Positions 8,473-18,413 of a stretch of 64,000 nucleotides of DNA are shown one piece after another; position 1 is the first letter of the stretch; the number at the start of each line of letters is the position of its first letter. The stretch is from Actinophytocola sp044466355. GTDB taxonomy: Bacteria > Actinomycetota > Actinomycetes > Mycobacteriales > Pseudonocardiaceae. The notes beneath the pieces were generated by a model. That model was given only the letters and a program-made list of their open reading frames with translations, had not been told where the DNA came from and made no database searches. Both the position numbers and the translations under genes were made by a program. Location: NCBI RefSeq assembly GCF_044466355.1, contig NZ_JBITMQ010000026.1, positions 1 to 64,000 of the forward strand. The letters are read 5' to 3'.

Positions 8473-11416
8473 CTACGACACCTGGGAGCCGGTGCCGCGC
8501 AGCCGCAGCGCGACGGCAGTGCGCGAGGTGACCTCGAGCTTGCGCATCACCGAGGTCAGGTGGCGTGCCACGGTCTTGGGCGAGAGGTACAGCTCGTGCC
8601 CGATCTCACGGTTGGTGCGACCTTCGGCGACCAGCCGGGCCACCTCCAGCTCCCGAGGGGACAGCGCGTCGCCATAGCCGCGGCGCCCACCGTGCCATGG
8701 CCGGGACACCTCGGTCCCGTGCTCGCGCAGCGTGCGGGCGATCCGGTCGGCGTCCCGCCGGGCGCCCAACCGCTCCAGGCGTTCGAAGGCGCTGGTCAGC
8801 AGTTCGACACCGGGACCGTGGCGCCCGACGCGCAGCGACAGCACCGCCTGTCGTTCGACGGCCAGGGCGGCCTCGTACGGCCGGGGCAGCGCCGCCCAAG
8901 CCTCGGCGGAGCGCTCGAACCCGGCGAGCGCCGTCTCCACCGCGCCCGTGGCTTCGGCGAGCACGGCCCGGCAGGTCACCAGTGCGGCCAGCGGCGCGAG
9001 CGCGGTGCGACCGACCAGTCCGTCGGCGAACACCTCGACGGCGTCGATCGCCTCACCGACCCGGCCGGCACGCACCAGGGCGGTGACCCGTGGCTGCATG
9101 AGGTCGGTGCCCCACAGCCACAGGCCGGAGCGGGCCAGAACGGCGAAGGGCCGGTCGCTGGCCGCGAGCGCGGCTGCCACGTCGCCGCCCGCGAGCTTCG
9201 CCTGGGCGAGGCAGGCCGCCGCCCAGGTCGGCAGCTCCTGGTCGCCGTTGGCCTCCGCGGCGTCGAGGACACGGGTGAACATGTCGGCCGCCCGGTCCCA
9301 GGCTCCGGCCGTCAGATTGTGCAGGCCGTCCACGATCTGCCACTCCTGGTTCACCGGGTGGGTGGCCGTGCGCTGTTCGGCCGCCCGGCGTGCCACTCGA
9401 TCCCGCTGGTCCCACCGGCCGAGGTACCAGTGCAACCGCGCCTGGGAGGCCAGCGCGGCGGTGTGCACCCGCTGGTCGTCATCGGCCGCGGACACCTCGA
9501 CGGCGAAGCCGAGCCACTGTTCCGCCTTGCGGTAGCGGCCCCAGAGGGTCGCCGCGTTCCCGAGATTGGCGTTGGCCCTCGCGATCTCCCGATGCGGGCT
9601 GCTGCCAGTGCCCTTCCAGTGCTCGGGCGGTCCGGTCCACTGGTCGGGCAGACCCTCGGCGACCGCCCAGCCGGACTCCTCGCCGAGGAACACCAGCGCC
9701 ATGGCCCGGTCGGCCTCGAGCACCGTCCGCAAACCGGGCTCGGGCACCCGGCTCGCCATCGCCGCGGCCCGGTTGAGCCACTCCAGTTGCTCGGTGACCG
9801 GCTTCGGCTCGGCAGATGGCCAACCGAGGTAGATCATCGCGTGCGCCGCGCGGAGCGGGTCGTGGTCCAGCCCGGCGATCGCGAGCTCCAGCTCGCGGTG
9901 CCCGGTCTCCCAATCTCCCAGCTGGAGGAGCAGCCGCCCGCGCCGCTCCCGGACCTCGGCGGCGTCCTGGGGGGAGAGCCCGGCGGAGGCGAGCACGTCG
10001 TGCAGCGTGCCGGCTACCGTCACCTGCAGGTCGTCGACGACCTCGTGGCGGAACAGTGCGGCGTCGGCGAGCTTGCGGGCGATCCTCGCCGTCAGTGCCG
10101 GTGGTCCGCTGACCGTGCGCACCACGTCGTGCAGCAACGTGGTCGCCGCCATCCGGTCGCCGGCCGCGATGGCCTGGTCGGCGGCCCGCTCGGCGTACTC
10201 CCGCCAGCGGTCGGGCTCACCGGCGGCCCGGAAGTGCCGGGCGAGGCGGACGAGCGGCGGCGGTTCGCGTGACTCGAGTGCGCGCCCGGCCCGCAGGTGC
10301 ATCGTCCGGCGTTGCGGGTCCGGGATGGTCTCGTCGACGGCCTGCCGGTTGAGCACGTGGCGGAACGCGAGGTGGCCCTGGCCGTCGTCCTGTAGCCAGC
10401 CCGATCCGGTCGCGACCGCGAGACCGTCGTCGACGTCGGTGTCGGACAGGCCACTGACCGTCGTGAGGGTGGCCTGGTCGGCCGGGTCGGCGAGGACAGC
10501 CGCGGCCTTGAGGACCTGCTGGACGTGCGGCGCGAGCCGGCCGAGGCGTTCCAGGACCGCGTCCCGGATGCTGGGCGGCACGTCGATGCGGTCGAGGCGG
10601 CGGCGCACCCAGCCGCCGTCCCGGTGGGACAGGTCCGAGCGCGCGTGCATCAGCCGCATCAGCTCCTCGACCGCCAGCGGCACGCCCTCGGTGCGGTCGA
10701 AGAGGAAGTCGCGGAACCTGTCGGTGACGACCGTGCCGTCCAGCATCGACGACGCCAGGGACGCGGTCTCCTCCCGGCTGAGACTGGTGAGTCCGAGTCG
10801 CAGCCGGCTCGCCTCGCCGCCGGGACGACAGGCGCCGCAGCAGGGAGTCGGCCGGGACCTCCTCCGGGCGGTAGGTGACCACCAGCGCCCGGTCACCGCC
10901 TGCCCGCGAGGAGCTGTGGAACAGCAGGAACTCGAGGGTGGCGTCGTCGGCCCAGTGCACGTCCTCGACCACCAGGACTCCGACGTCGAGCACGTTCAGC
11001 AGCTCGGCGATGGCCCGGAACAGGCGGTGCTGGGCGGCGGTGCTGTCCGGCAGTGGATCCAGGGCAGGCGGCAGATCGTCCGCCCACTCCGGCAGGACCG
11101 GTCGCAGAGCCCCGGCCAGTGGGGTCAGCGCCAGCCCCGCGACACCGTCGGTCGCCTCGCGGAGGGCGTCGACGAGCGGGGCCAGGCTGAACGGCTCCCG
11201 GTAGGGCGGGCACAGCGCTGCGACGACCCGGGGCGTGCCCGCCGGCCGGGACTCGACGTACTCCCGAACCAACCTGCTCTTGCCGATGCCCGGCTCACCC
11301 TCGATGAGGACCAGAGCGGCCGGCTGGGCAACGGTGTGGGCCAGTAACGCCAACTCCTGCTCGCGGCCGGTGAACGCGGGCCTGGTCATCGCCTCGGCCG
11401 CGGCGACGACGACCAT
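8473..11416 (-). pseudogene. LAL-type LuxR regulator (AAA ATPase + LuxR HTH), frameshifted
   Basis: Transcriptional activator of the large ATP-binding LuxR family, ~980 codons. N-part: Walker A EGEPGIGKSRLV and Walker B VLVVEDVHWADD. Middle: helical TPR-like region. C-terminus: LuxR HTH LSPRELEVARLVAEG ... LYLSPKTVARHLTSVM. The reading frame changes near 10815-10830, between DSLLRRLSSRR and GGEASRLRLGLTSLS; one extra base (or loss of two) in a CGG/GGC run explains it. Start ATG 11416 has GGAGG six bases upstream. Both halves keep good codon bias, so the break is recent, or a sequencing error. It lies ~180 bp upstream of the secreted operon on the same strand and is its likely activator (inference). 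If the frameshift is real the regulator is dead. Confidence 0.8.
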
Positions 11417-11639
11417 CTCAAGCCTCCGCTCCCACGACCACGCGACCGTAGTCGTCGCACGTCGGTCAACGTAACAGCGTCCGGCCCGTGGGGTCGATAG
11501 GCGAATCACCACCGGTCAGCGGCGGTGCGTTTCCAATCGTTCACGCTCAGTCAGGACCAGGACCAACGGTTGGTGATCTACCGCGCCGTGGACGATGAGA
11601 GCCAGCCGGCGATGGAGCGGTTGTGCGCGCGGTGCTGCT
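11417..11639. other. Gap left of the KS remnant
   Basis: Upstream region of the LAL regulator. It may hold the regulator's promoter; nothing recognisable is coded. Confidence 0.3.
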
Positions 11640-11895
11640 GCCGGGGGTGAGCGGCCAGGCGGCCGTGGTGGCCGAAGCGCTGGCCGCGACGGGCTGGGCA
11701 CCGGCCGACCTCGGCTACGTCGAGGCCCACGGCAGCGGCACCCCGGTCGGCGACGCGATCGAGGTCGACGCGTTGCGGCGGGCCTGGTGAAGACGGTGCT
11801 CGCGGTGCGCGACGGGGTGTTGCCGCCGACGCCGCACTTCACCCATGGTCACCCGGAGGTGCTGGTCGAGCAGGCGGCCCAGCGGCCCCGGTCCA
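11640..11895 (+). pseudogene. Polyketide ketosynthase (KS) fragment with internal deletion
   Basis: Two blocks of a KS domain are readable. The first holds the first active-site His motif: GVSGQAAVVAEALAATG, YVEAHGSGTPVGDAIEVD. The second, one frame shifted, is the following conserved block GLVKTVLAVRDGVLPP, TPHFTHGHPEV. The ~30 residues that normally separate them (including the NVGH motif) are missing. The join falls at GCGGCGGGCC, a sequence that plausibly stood at both ends, so deletion by short homology is likely. No other PKS domain is nearby. Confidence 0.7.
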
Positions 11896-11944
11896 CCACC
11901 GGTCCGGATTGGACAGTACTCGCCCTCCCGCGACGGCGATTCGC

Positions 11945-12802
11945 TCAGAACTTCTGTCGCACGATGAGCCCGCGTATGCACCACGACTTTCCGGCGCTTT
12001 GACTTTCGACCGCCAGGTAGGAGCCTTCCTGGTCGATCGCCTCCCCGTCGAGTTGCCCACTCAGGAAGAACTCCACCCACACTCCGCTGGAACCGCGCGC
12101 CTCTCCGACGTGCACGGTGAGGTGATTCGCGACGTCGCCAGGGAGCGTTTTTCGCAGGAGGTTGGCTTGATGGGCGGTGCACGCCCGTTCGACGACCTTC
12201 CCGACATCGCCGTTGTTGATCTCGGACGCGATCTCCTGCGCTGTGGGCAGTGCCTCCGCAACTTCCGCGAGCGGCGCGCTCACGGCGAGAATGGCAATGC
12301 ACCAGTCGCCGTCCGAGCCGCCCGAGTCCAGATACAGGCTGCTCTCGTCGTCGATCGGCTTGTCGTTGACGGTCCCCATCACGTCGACAGTCAGAGAGTC
12401 GGAAACGTCGCCCGCGCGACGTAGCTCGGCCGCCTCGGCCAGTCCTACGACCTTCGCCTCGCCGAGCTCGGTCTGCGGATCACAGAAGGCCCCGAGGACC
12501 GGCTCGGCCTTGCCCGCGTTCAGGTCAGCCAGCACCGCGTCGACGAACGTGTTCGCATCCGCCGCGGAGTCACGACCCGCCGGGTTCTCGCTGTCCTCCA
12601 GCAGGAAGCCGGGCGCGACGAACGCGGTGACCGCGAACCCGCCACCGAGGACCACCACGAGTGCGAGAACGACGCCGACGATCAGCCCCGTCCTCGCCTT
12701 CGTCGGCGGCTGTGGCGGCCATCCAGGCGGCGGCACCTGGGGTTGCTGCCATCCGCCATAGCCGGGTGCCACACCCTGCGGGTGTCCGTCGCGAGGTCTC
12801 AC
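11945..12802 (-). CDS. Membrane-anchored protein with proline-rich N-terminus and two related outer domains
   Basis: A 285-aa protein. Residues 1-35 are Pro/Gly/Gln-rich and cytoplasmic (GWQQPQVPPPGWPPQPP), ~38-65 form one membrane helix (TGLIVGVVLALVVVLGGGF), and the rest is extracytoplasmic. The outer part looks like a duplication: ~80-175 and ~180-285 each have a helical start (ADANTFVDAVLADLN; TAQEIASEINNGDV), a Cys near its beginning and end in a WCI strand (GDWCIAIL; KSWCIRGL), suggesting one disulfide per unit. This layout is common in actinomycete DUF4878-like proteins. Start is GTG 12802 without an obvious Shine-Dalgarno; a GTG ten codons in is an alternative. Same strand as the S1 protease gene, 51 bp after it. 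Function unknown. Confidence 0.75.
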   Translation of the reverse strand: MRPRDGHPQGVAPGYGGWQQPQVPPPGWPPQPPTKARTGLIVGVVLALVVVLGGGFAVTAFVAPGFLLEDSENPAGRDSAADANTFVDAVLADLNAGKAEPVLGAFCDPQTELGEAKVVGLAEAAELRRAGDVSDSLTVDVMGTVNDKPIDDESSLYLDSGGSDGDWCIAILAVSAPLAEVAEALPTAQEIASEINNGDVGKVVERACTAHQANLLRKTLPGDVANHLTVHVGEARGSSGVWVEFFLSGQLDGEAIDQEGSYLAVESQSAGKSWCIRGLIVRQKF

Positions 12803-12853
12803 GCGCGGTGTGACGTGACCGATGCCGCACCCGTTCCATCGAGCCCGTCATGG

Positions 12854-13588
12854 TCAGCCGGTCACCAGGGTCAGGCCGTACGCGGCCAGTGGTTCGGCGA
12901 TCGGCTGGACCCAGGTCGTGCCACCGGACGTGCAGTTGCCGGAGGCACCCGCGACCAGGCCCACCGCGCGGACGGTGGTACCAGACCCCGGATTCGTGAC
13001 CACCGGGGCACCCGACGAGCCGGGACCGGGGCACATCGAGGTACGGATCAGGCCCGTGACACAGCCTTGCGGGTAACACACCGTCTGGTTGATCGCGGTG
13101 ACGCTGCCGCACCGCCATCCCGTCATCGGGCTCGAGTAGCACACCGAACTGCCCACCGGCGGAGTGGCGACACCCGTGATGGTGACGTCCACGCCGCTGC
13201 TGTAGCGGTCCACCAACGGGGTGGAGAGTGCGGCGGCCGACGCCACCTGGATCAGCCCGAAGTCGTTGCCGGGGAACGACGAGCCGGCGCTCGGGCCGAT
13301 GTAGCCACCCACGCCGGACCAACTGCCCGCGAAACTCGTGCAGTGCCCCGCGGTCACCACGAAGCGGGACGTGCCGTTGCGGGCGTTGAAGCCCAGCGTG
13401 CATCTCGTGCTGCCGCTGTAGATCAGCTGGCCGCTGATCAGGTCCCAGGTCGCCTGTTCGGTCCGCGATACCGACGTCGTCGGGCTGGACACGGAATCCG
13501 CCGCTGCCGGGGTCGCCGCGGCAGCGAGCACAAGACCCAGCGCCAACAAGACGCCCGCCCGCAGGCGAGCCCGGAAGATGCGTCGCAT
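12854..13588 (-). CDS. Secreted trypsin-fold (S1) serine protease
   Basis: A 244-aa exported protease of the streptogrisin/trypsin-like type. Triad: His82 (VVTAGHCTS), Asp109 (GNDFGLIQV) and Ser192 (GPGSSGAPVV). Cys pairs around TAGHC and in YPQGCV/SMCPGPG suggest disulfides. Signal peptide ~1-30 (LLALGLVLAAAATPAAA). Unlike streptogrisins there is almost no prosegment: only ~25 residues lie between the signal and mature domain. The ATG at 13588 has GAGGAGG five to six bases upstream; the longer open frame has no protein character. Separate from the S8 operon but part of the same secreted-protease neighbourhood. Confidence 0.9.
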   Translation of the reverse strand: MRRIFRARLRAGVLLALGLVLAAAATPAAADSVSSPTTSVSRTEQATWDLISGQLIYSGSTRCTLGFNARNGTSRFVVTAGHCTSFAGSWSGVGGYIGPSAGSSFPGNDFGLIQVASAAALSTPLVDRYSSGVDVTITGVATPPVGSSVCYSSPMTGWRCGSVTAINQTVCYPQGCVTGLIRTSMCPGPGSSGAPVVTNPGSGTTVRAVGLVAGASGNCTSGGTTWVQPIAEPLAAYGLTLVTG

Positions 13589-13994
13589 TGCGTCCTCCTC
13601 ATCCGGCGCCGACCGGAGACGCCGGGCACCGACGAAATTATAGGCCGTCCGGGGTAAACAGTTGCCATTTCGGAGTTCACTCGGACAGCCGACGCGCGGC
13701 ATCCGGAAATTCGGCGCACATCTCCGGAACTTCTTCGCCGCCGCGGACAAGCCCGACCGGCAGCCGCGTACCGGTCTGCCCCGTGCCCTCCTCCGTTCGG
13801 TCGTCTACAGCGACCTGCCGTCGCGGCGGTACGCCAGGGCCGACTTCCGTGTCGCCACCACCATCCACGGTGTGGACGGGAGGCTTTGACCGGCGGGCGG
13901 CATCCTCAATTTCGTCTGGAGTTTCCGGGACCGGACCCGACCACCTCGCATAGCATCAAGGGTTCGGGATTCCTGAGCGCGAGGGCGGGCGTGG
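13589..13994. other. Intergenic stretch with a possible small plus-strand ORF
   Basis: Divergent promoters for the S1 protease and the following plus-strand gene must lie here. A 75-codon plus-strand frame at 13662-13889 contains protein-like text (KFGAHLRNFFAAADKPDR, LPRALLRSVVYSDLPSRR) but no clear Shine-Dalgarno and no family I know. It may be a remnant. No other feature is seen. Confidence 0.3.
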
Positions 13995-16661
13995 ATGTAC
14001 GAGGGGTTCGACGGGTTCGTCAAACTGCTGCAGGAACTGGTGCGGCGTCCACGGCGCGGCGAGACGCCGCCACAGCAGAGGGGCGCCAACCGGCGCTGGG
14101 GACTTCCGCTGCTGTGCTTGGTGCGGTCTGAGGACGCCGCTGACCTGCTGCGGGACATCAGGGTCTACCTGAAGAATTCGCGGCCGACCCCGATACCGCA
14201 TGCGTTGTACGAGTTCGAACCGGACGCCGCCGCCGAGTCGGCGGCGGCTCCGGAAACCCCACGTGAACCGGTCACGGACGCCGACCTGGACAACGTGGCT
14301 GGTGCGTTGTTCGAGATAGCGAAGCAGTTGCTCGTCGGCCCCCACAAGAAGAACGGCCGGATCAGTTTTCGCCGGTTCGAAATGGTGCGGTGGTTGATGC
14401 GACAGCGGCTCGACCCCGAGCAGATGAGCCACGACGCCGAACTGTCCCGGCTGATCGAAGGGTTCGAGGCGAGCAGGAAAAGGCGGATCCCACCGCCGGA
14501 AAGCCTTCAACAGGAACTCCCGTGGTTCGCGCGGCTCACGATGTGGCTACTGCCGCCGCTGTGGTTCCGGCTGCGTTTGCGCGCCGGCGCACGCTACCGG
14601 TGGTTTCTCCGGCAGCCGTTCCTCGCGCCGAACGACCCGGGTACGTTCCTCGGGTTCGCACAGCGGATCACGGGCTGGCTCGGCGAAGGGCCCAGGCGCA
14701 AGGTCGACGGTGAGTCCAAGGAGGAGTTGCTCGGCCTGCTCGTGAACGCGTTCCTCGAGGACGTCCGTGCCGGCTACCGGCGGCGGCGTCCGCGCGGCGC
14801 CCGCCGGGTCGCGTACCCGGTGGTCATGCTCGATCGGATCACCAGACGAAACGGCGGCTACCGGCTCTTGGAGACCGTCAACCGGGTGCGCAACGAAACC
14901 GGGTTGTTCGACCCCGTGTTGTTCGTCAGTGCCAGCCGCAAGGTGCCACCGGACGCCTATCCGCCCGGCAGCACTCCGAGGAACCTGTGGGAGATGTCGC
15001 GGTCCAGTAGGGCGTACCAGTCCTGGCGGGACGACTTCCGGCGGGCGAGTCGCGAACGGCAGGACGCGGCCTGGTACCTGCCGATCCGCGGGACGATCGC
15101 CGAGGGCGGTGACCCGGCGGTGGCTCCATCCACGGACACCCTGGAGCTGCTGGCACCGCCGTTGTGGTCCCGTGCCGCCGTGCTGCCGACCGCGGCGGTG
15201 CTGGTCGTGGCGCTCGTCGCCGGTGGTCTCGTGTGGCTGGACTGGTTACGGGAGGAAAGCGAGCGCGCCTGGCAGGACCGGCATTGCGGTCTCGAGCGCA
15301 CCGCCCCGTTCGCGGACTACCTGCTCACGATCGACGACGAGTGCATCGGCGTCAGCGCGGAACCCGTGCCGGTCTTCGAGGCCCCGGCCGAGCTGCGCGA
15401 GGTGCAGAAGGTGATCACGCGCCAGAACGCCGAGGCGGAGCGGTTGCGCGAGAAGCGCCCGGGGCGCAGGTTCATCAGCGTCGCCTACGTGTCCGAGATC
15501 AGTGCGGCCGCCGGCATCCAGCCCGCCGAGGTCGAACGGCTTCAGGGGATCGCGGCGCGGCAGCGGCGACAACTGGACGGCAACATCGCCGACCCACTGG
15601 TGCGGATCGTGTTCGTCAACGCGGGCCGGGAGATGCGGCACGGCCCCCGGGCAGCGGCCATGCTCGCGAAGCTGGCGGCGGAGGACCGGACCGTCGTCGG
15701 TGTCGTCGGGCTGGCGGTGAGCAGCCGTGCGACGGTGGAGACCATCAAGGCCCTCGGCGCCGCGGGGCTCCCGATGGTCGCCTCGTCGTTGACCGCGGAC
15801 GGCATCCAGCGGGAGTCTCCGCTGTACTACCAGATCGCGCCCCAGAACCGGCGCGAGGCGCAGGTGGCGGTCCGATACGCCCGCGACGAACTGCACGTCA
15901 CCGGTCCGGTGACGGTCGTGACCTCCTCGGACGAGGACGACCTGTACGCGAGCACGCTCGCCGGGGATGCGCGGGACGAGTTCACGCGCGCTGGTTTCGT
16001 CGTCCGGCTGCGGGTGTACACGCCGACGCCGGACGTGGCCACGCCGGACGAGCCGGAACCGCGCGAGGTCGGTCAGACGCTGTGCGGCGCGGGTGGCCTG
16101 GTCTTCTACGCGGGCAGGCCCGCCGACTTCGAGCAGATGCTGGACGGCGTCAACGGGGTCTGCAAGTCCGCGCCGCCGCGGATCCTCGCTGGTGACGACG
16201 TGTCCAGGTACGTCGCGAACAAGGATCAGCGGGAGCGCTTCCCGCAGATCCCGTTCGACTACTTCGCGCTGGCACCGGGCGGCCAGAACTGTTTCTCCGG
16301 CGGAGAACTCAGCAACACGCTGCGCGTGCTGTTCCCAGGCCGGTGCGCGCGGACCCGCGACTCGTTCCTCGCCGACGATGGTTCGACCGCGTACGACGCG
16401 CTCACCGTCGTCGTCGCCGCCGTGAACCAGTTGCGCGGAACCGTGGTCAGTCCAGGAGCGGTGTGGCACATGATCAGCGGGCTCACCGGGAGCAAACGCG
16501 TCGACGGCACGAGCGGGGTGATCGACTTCGGCCGGAACGGTGCGCAGGTCCCACTGGACAAGTTCTTGGCCGTCATGCGGGTGGACGGGCTCGGCGCCCC
16601 TGCCGTCCAGGGCACGTGCGGGGACATCCGCGACTCGGCCCCAGCCACGTGGTGCCCGTAA
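13995..16661 (+). CDS. Membrane protein: cytosolic N-domain plus extracytoplasmic periplasmic-binding fold
   Basis: An 888-aa protein. Residues 1-390 are cytosolic: start GFDGFVKLLQELV, then WGLPLLCLVRSEDAADLL where a nucleotide-binding relative would have a P-loop, and later YPVVMLDRITRR and RVRNETGLFDPVLFVSAS, which look like a Walker-B strand and a following strand. No GK[ST] is visible. One membrane helix at ~395-415 (AVLPTAAVLVVALVAGGLVW). Residues ~430-888 are a type I periplasmic-binding fold (LivK-like): VGVVGLAVSSRATVETIKAL, GLPMVASSLTADG, VTVVTSSDEDDLYAST, STAYDALTVVVAAVNQ. It is not next to any ABC permease, so it is more likely a sensor than a transport component (inference). GAGGGCGGG precedes ATG 13995. 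Confidence 0.75.
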   Translation: MYEGFDGFVKLLQELVRRPRRGETPPQQRGANRRWGLPLLCLVRSEDAADLLRDIRVYLKNSRPTPIPHALYEFEPDAAAESAAAPETPREPVTDADLDNVAGALFEIAKQLLVGPHKKNGRISFRRFEMVRWLMRQRLDPEQMSHDAELSRLIEGFEASRKRRIPPPESLQQELPWFARLTMWLLPPLWFRLRLRAGARYRWFLRQPFLAPNDPGTFLGFAQRITGWLGEGPRRKVDGESKEELLGLLVNAFLEDVRAGYRRRRPRGARRVAYPVVMLDRITRRNGGYRLLETVNRVRNETGLFDPVLFVSASRKVPPDAYPPGSTPRNLWEMSRSSRAYQSWRDDFRRASRERQDAAWYLPIRGTIAEGGDPAVAPSTDTLELLAPPLWSRAAVLPTAAVLVVALVAGGLVWLDWLREESERAWQDRHCGLERTAPFADYLLTIDDECIGVSAEPVPVFEAPAELREVQKVITRQNAEAERLREKRPGRRFISVAYVSEISAAAGIQPAEVERLQGIAARQRRQLDGNIADPLVRIVFVNAGREMRHGPRAAAMLAKLAAEDRTVVGVVGLAVSSRATVETIKALGAAGLPMVASSLTADGIQRESPLYYQIAPQNRREAQVAVRYARDELHVTGPVTVVTSSDEDDLYASTLAGDARDEFTRAGFVVRLRVYTPTPDVATPDEPEPREVGQTLCGAGGLVFYAGRPADFEQMLDGVNGVCKSAPPRILAGDDVSRYVANKDQRERFPQIPFDYFALAPGGQNCFSGGELSNTLRVLFPGRCARTRDSFLADDGSTAYDALTVVVAAVNQLRGTVVSPGAVWHMISGLTGSKRVDGTSGVIDFGRNGAQVPLDKFLAVMRVDGLGAPAVQGTCGDIRDSAPATWCP

Positions 16662-17051
16662 CCTGCCGCAGCGAACACGGCACCCGCGCGACCGGTGCCA
16701 GGACATCAGCGGCGGGCAGGCGGTCCGGGGTCGTCAGCGCCTGGGCGTCGGTTCCGAGCATGACTCCAGCGTCCCGGCGCGCAGCGGCCCGGCAGGGCAC
16801 CGCGGCACGGTTACCACACAGCGACCGTTCGGTGGCGCAACCGCCTCACTTCCGCACGCTTGCACGTACTCGAACAACGATGAAAGCGGTCCCGCTATCG
16901 TCCCGGCCGGAGAGGAGGCTCGGAATTCGATGCCGCGACGGTACGACATGAACAAATCACGTCTTCAGCCGAGGAAACGGACCTGCTCGCGTCGTAACGC
17001 AACGGCGAGATCCACAACATCGTCGTCGACGTCCCGGCGGCCACCCGGACG
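16662..17051. other. Intergenic region with possible gene debris
   Basis: About 390 bp. A good Shine-Dalgarno (GAGAGGAGG near 16910) stands in front of ATG 16930 (MPRRYDMNK), but the frame runs on into antisense of the next gene without protein character. Just after it a different frame reads NGEIHNIVVDVPAATR. This looks like the decayed end of a plus-strand gene. No convincing hairpin was seen. Confidence 0.3.
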
Positions 17052-17642
17052 TCAGCAGCCCACCTCCAGTGTCCTGCTGGGCCGACCGGTCGCCTCGTCG
17101 AGGACGACGTCGACGGCCCCTTTCCGGGACAGGTGCACGCGCAACTCGTTCGTACCCACCCATTCCACGCGGGTGAGGGAGTCCACGTCGGAGTTGACGC
17201 AGCCGAGGTCCCACTCCCGTGTCGCCAGCCCGGTCCCGGCGAGGAGCCGCAGTTCCCACGTGGGGTCGATCACGTTCATGCCCCCGTAGACCACCAGCTC
17301 CCGGGCGTCGTCGTGCGACGGGTGGTGGCTGACTTCCTCGAGATCCTCGCGGAACGGGAGGGTCAGCATCGCGATCATGGCCCAGAACGCCGCGAGCACA
17401 CCACACACGCCGGTCAGCACGAAGCGCCTCCAGGGGCGGAGGACGCCCAGCCACGCGGCGACCGCCAGCAACACGAGAGCGGCGGTGCCGAACAGGCCCG
17501 GCCGCCTGAGCCAGCCGAACACCACGAACGCACCCGGCCGCCACGCCCCGACCACGAGGGCCGCGACGAGCACCCCGGCGAGTACGGCCGCTCCGATCCA
17601 CAACGGGTCGCGCCGCCGGGCGGCGGTCGATGTCTCGTCCAT
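17052..17642 (-). CDS. Small membrane protein, unknown function
   Basis: A 196-aa protein with three hydrophobic helices near residues 15-35 (WIGAAVLAGVLVAALVVG), 45-63 (GLFGTAALVLLAVAAWLG) and 70-92 (FVLTGVCGVLAAFWAMI), then a ~95-residue soluble C-terminal domain (ELVVYGGMNVIDPTWELRL, WVGTNELRVHLSRKG) of mostly beta character, probably extracytoplasmic. Start at ATG 17642 (MDETSTAARRRD). No neighbour on the same strand is close enough to be in an operon. I do not recognise the family. Confidence 0.75.
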   Translation of the reverse strand: MDETSTAARRRDPLWIGAAVLAGVLVAALVVGAWRPGAFVVFGWLRRPGLFGTAALVLLAVAAWLGVLRPWRRFVLTGVCGVLAAFWAMIAMLTLPFREDLEEVSHHPSHDDARELVVYGGMNVIDPTWELRLLAGTGLATREWDLGCVNSDVDSLTRVEWVGTNELRVHLSRKGAVDVVLDEATGRPSRTLEVGC

Positions 17643-17756
17643 GCGGCCCGGATCGTAGCGCCTCGTCACCGCACCTCGGCGGTTTTCGACGCGCGATCGA
17701 TCACGGCGGTGACCGGGTGTTCTCACGACCCGACGCGGCTGAGTGGGAACCCGACC

Positions 17757-18210
17757 GCGATTCTGCCCGCGTGGGCGATGGCCGCCCGGATCGCGGTGAC
17801 GTGGGCGGCCCAGTCCTGGTCGAACTGAGTGGTGTCGGCGCGGCGCATGTTGGTGGTGCCCGCGAGCGCGATCTGCGCCGCTTCGTGTACGGACCGCCCT
17901 CGTTGAGCAGCCGGTACGCCTCTACCTGGTCGTCCTCCGCGGACGCGTCGACGATGGACACCTTGGGGGAAGTGGTGCAACGCGGCGGCCGATCCGTCCA
18001 GTGCCGCCTGTGCTGCGTTACGTACCGCGGCCCTGGGTTGTCGGCGAAGATGCCGAAAATCGCTGTCCGGTTGTCCTCGGCCGCGCGGTTGATGGCGCCG
18101 GCATGAGGAATTCGGTGACCGCGGCGGGGTCGTCTTCGTCACCGCCCGCGAAGGCGAACTCGGCCGCCGATCTCGTCCTGCTCCCAGTGGCACCGGTGCC
18201 CCGACCGGAA
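17757..18210 (-). pseudogene. Degenerate partial copy of the ALF-repeat gene
   Basis: On the minus strand this stretch matches the section of the ALF-repeat gene at roughly 19450-20060 base for base over most of its length, with small indels. Readable pieces in different frames are SAEDDQVEAYRLLNEGG, GPYTK and DWAAHVTAIRAAIAHAGRIA, against the intact SAEDDQVEAYRLLNEGG, GPYTR and DWAAHVAAIRAAIAHAARIA. Several frameshifts and a missing segment after NMRR make it non-functional. It stands downstream of the intact gene in the same orientation, like the orphan cassettes found behind polymorphic-toxin genes. No toxin tip remains. Confidence 0.8.
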
Positions 18211-18413
18211 ACGCCCCTCCGGCCAGCGGTTCCGGGCCGCTCCCGACGCGGCCGGCCAAGGTGGCCCGGGAACCCGCACCGTCGTCATCGTGGCCGGGAT
18301 CGTGTTCGGGGCCGCGCTGGCGGTGTCGCCGATCGTGCCAATCGTGACTGCCGCCGCCGTCGGAACGCCCTGCGGGAGAGGCAGTTCTCACCAGTCGTCC
18401 GGTGGCCTGACGC

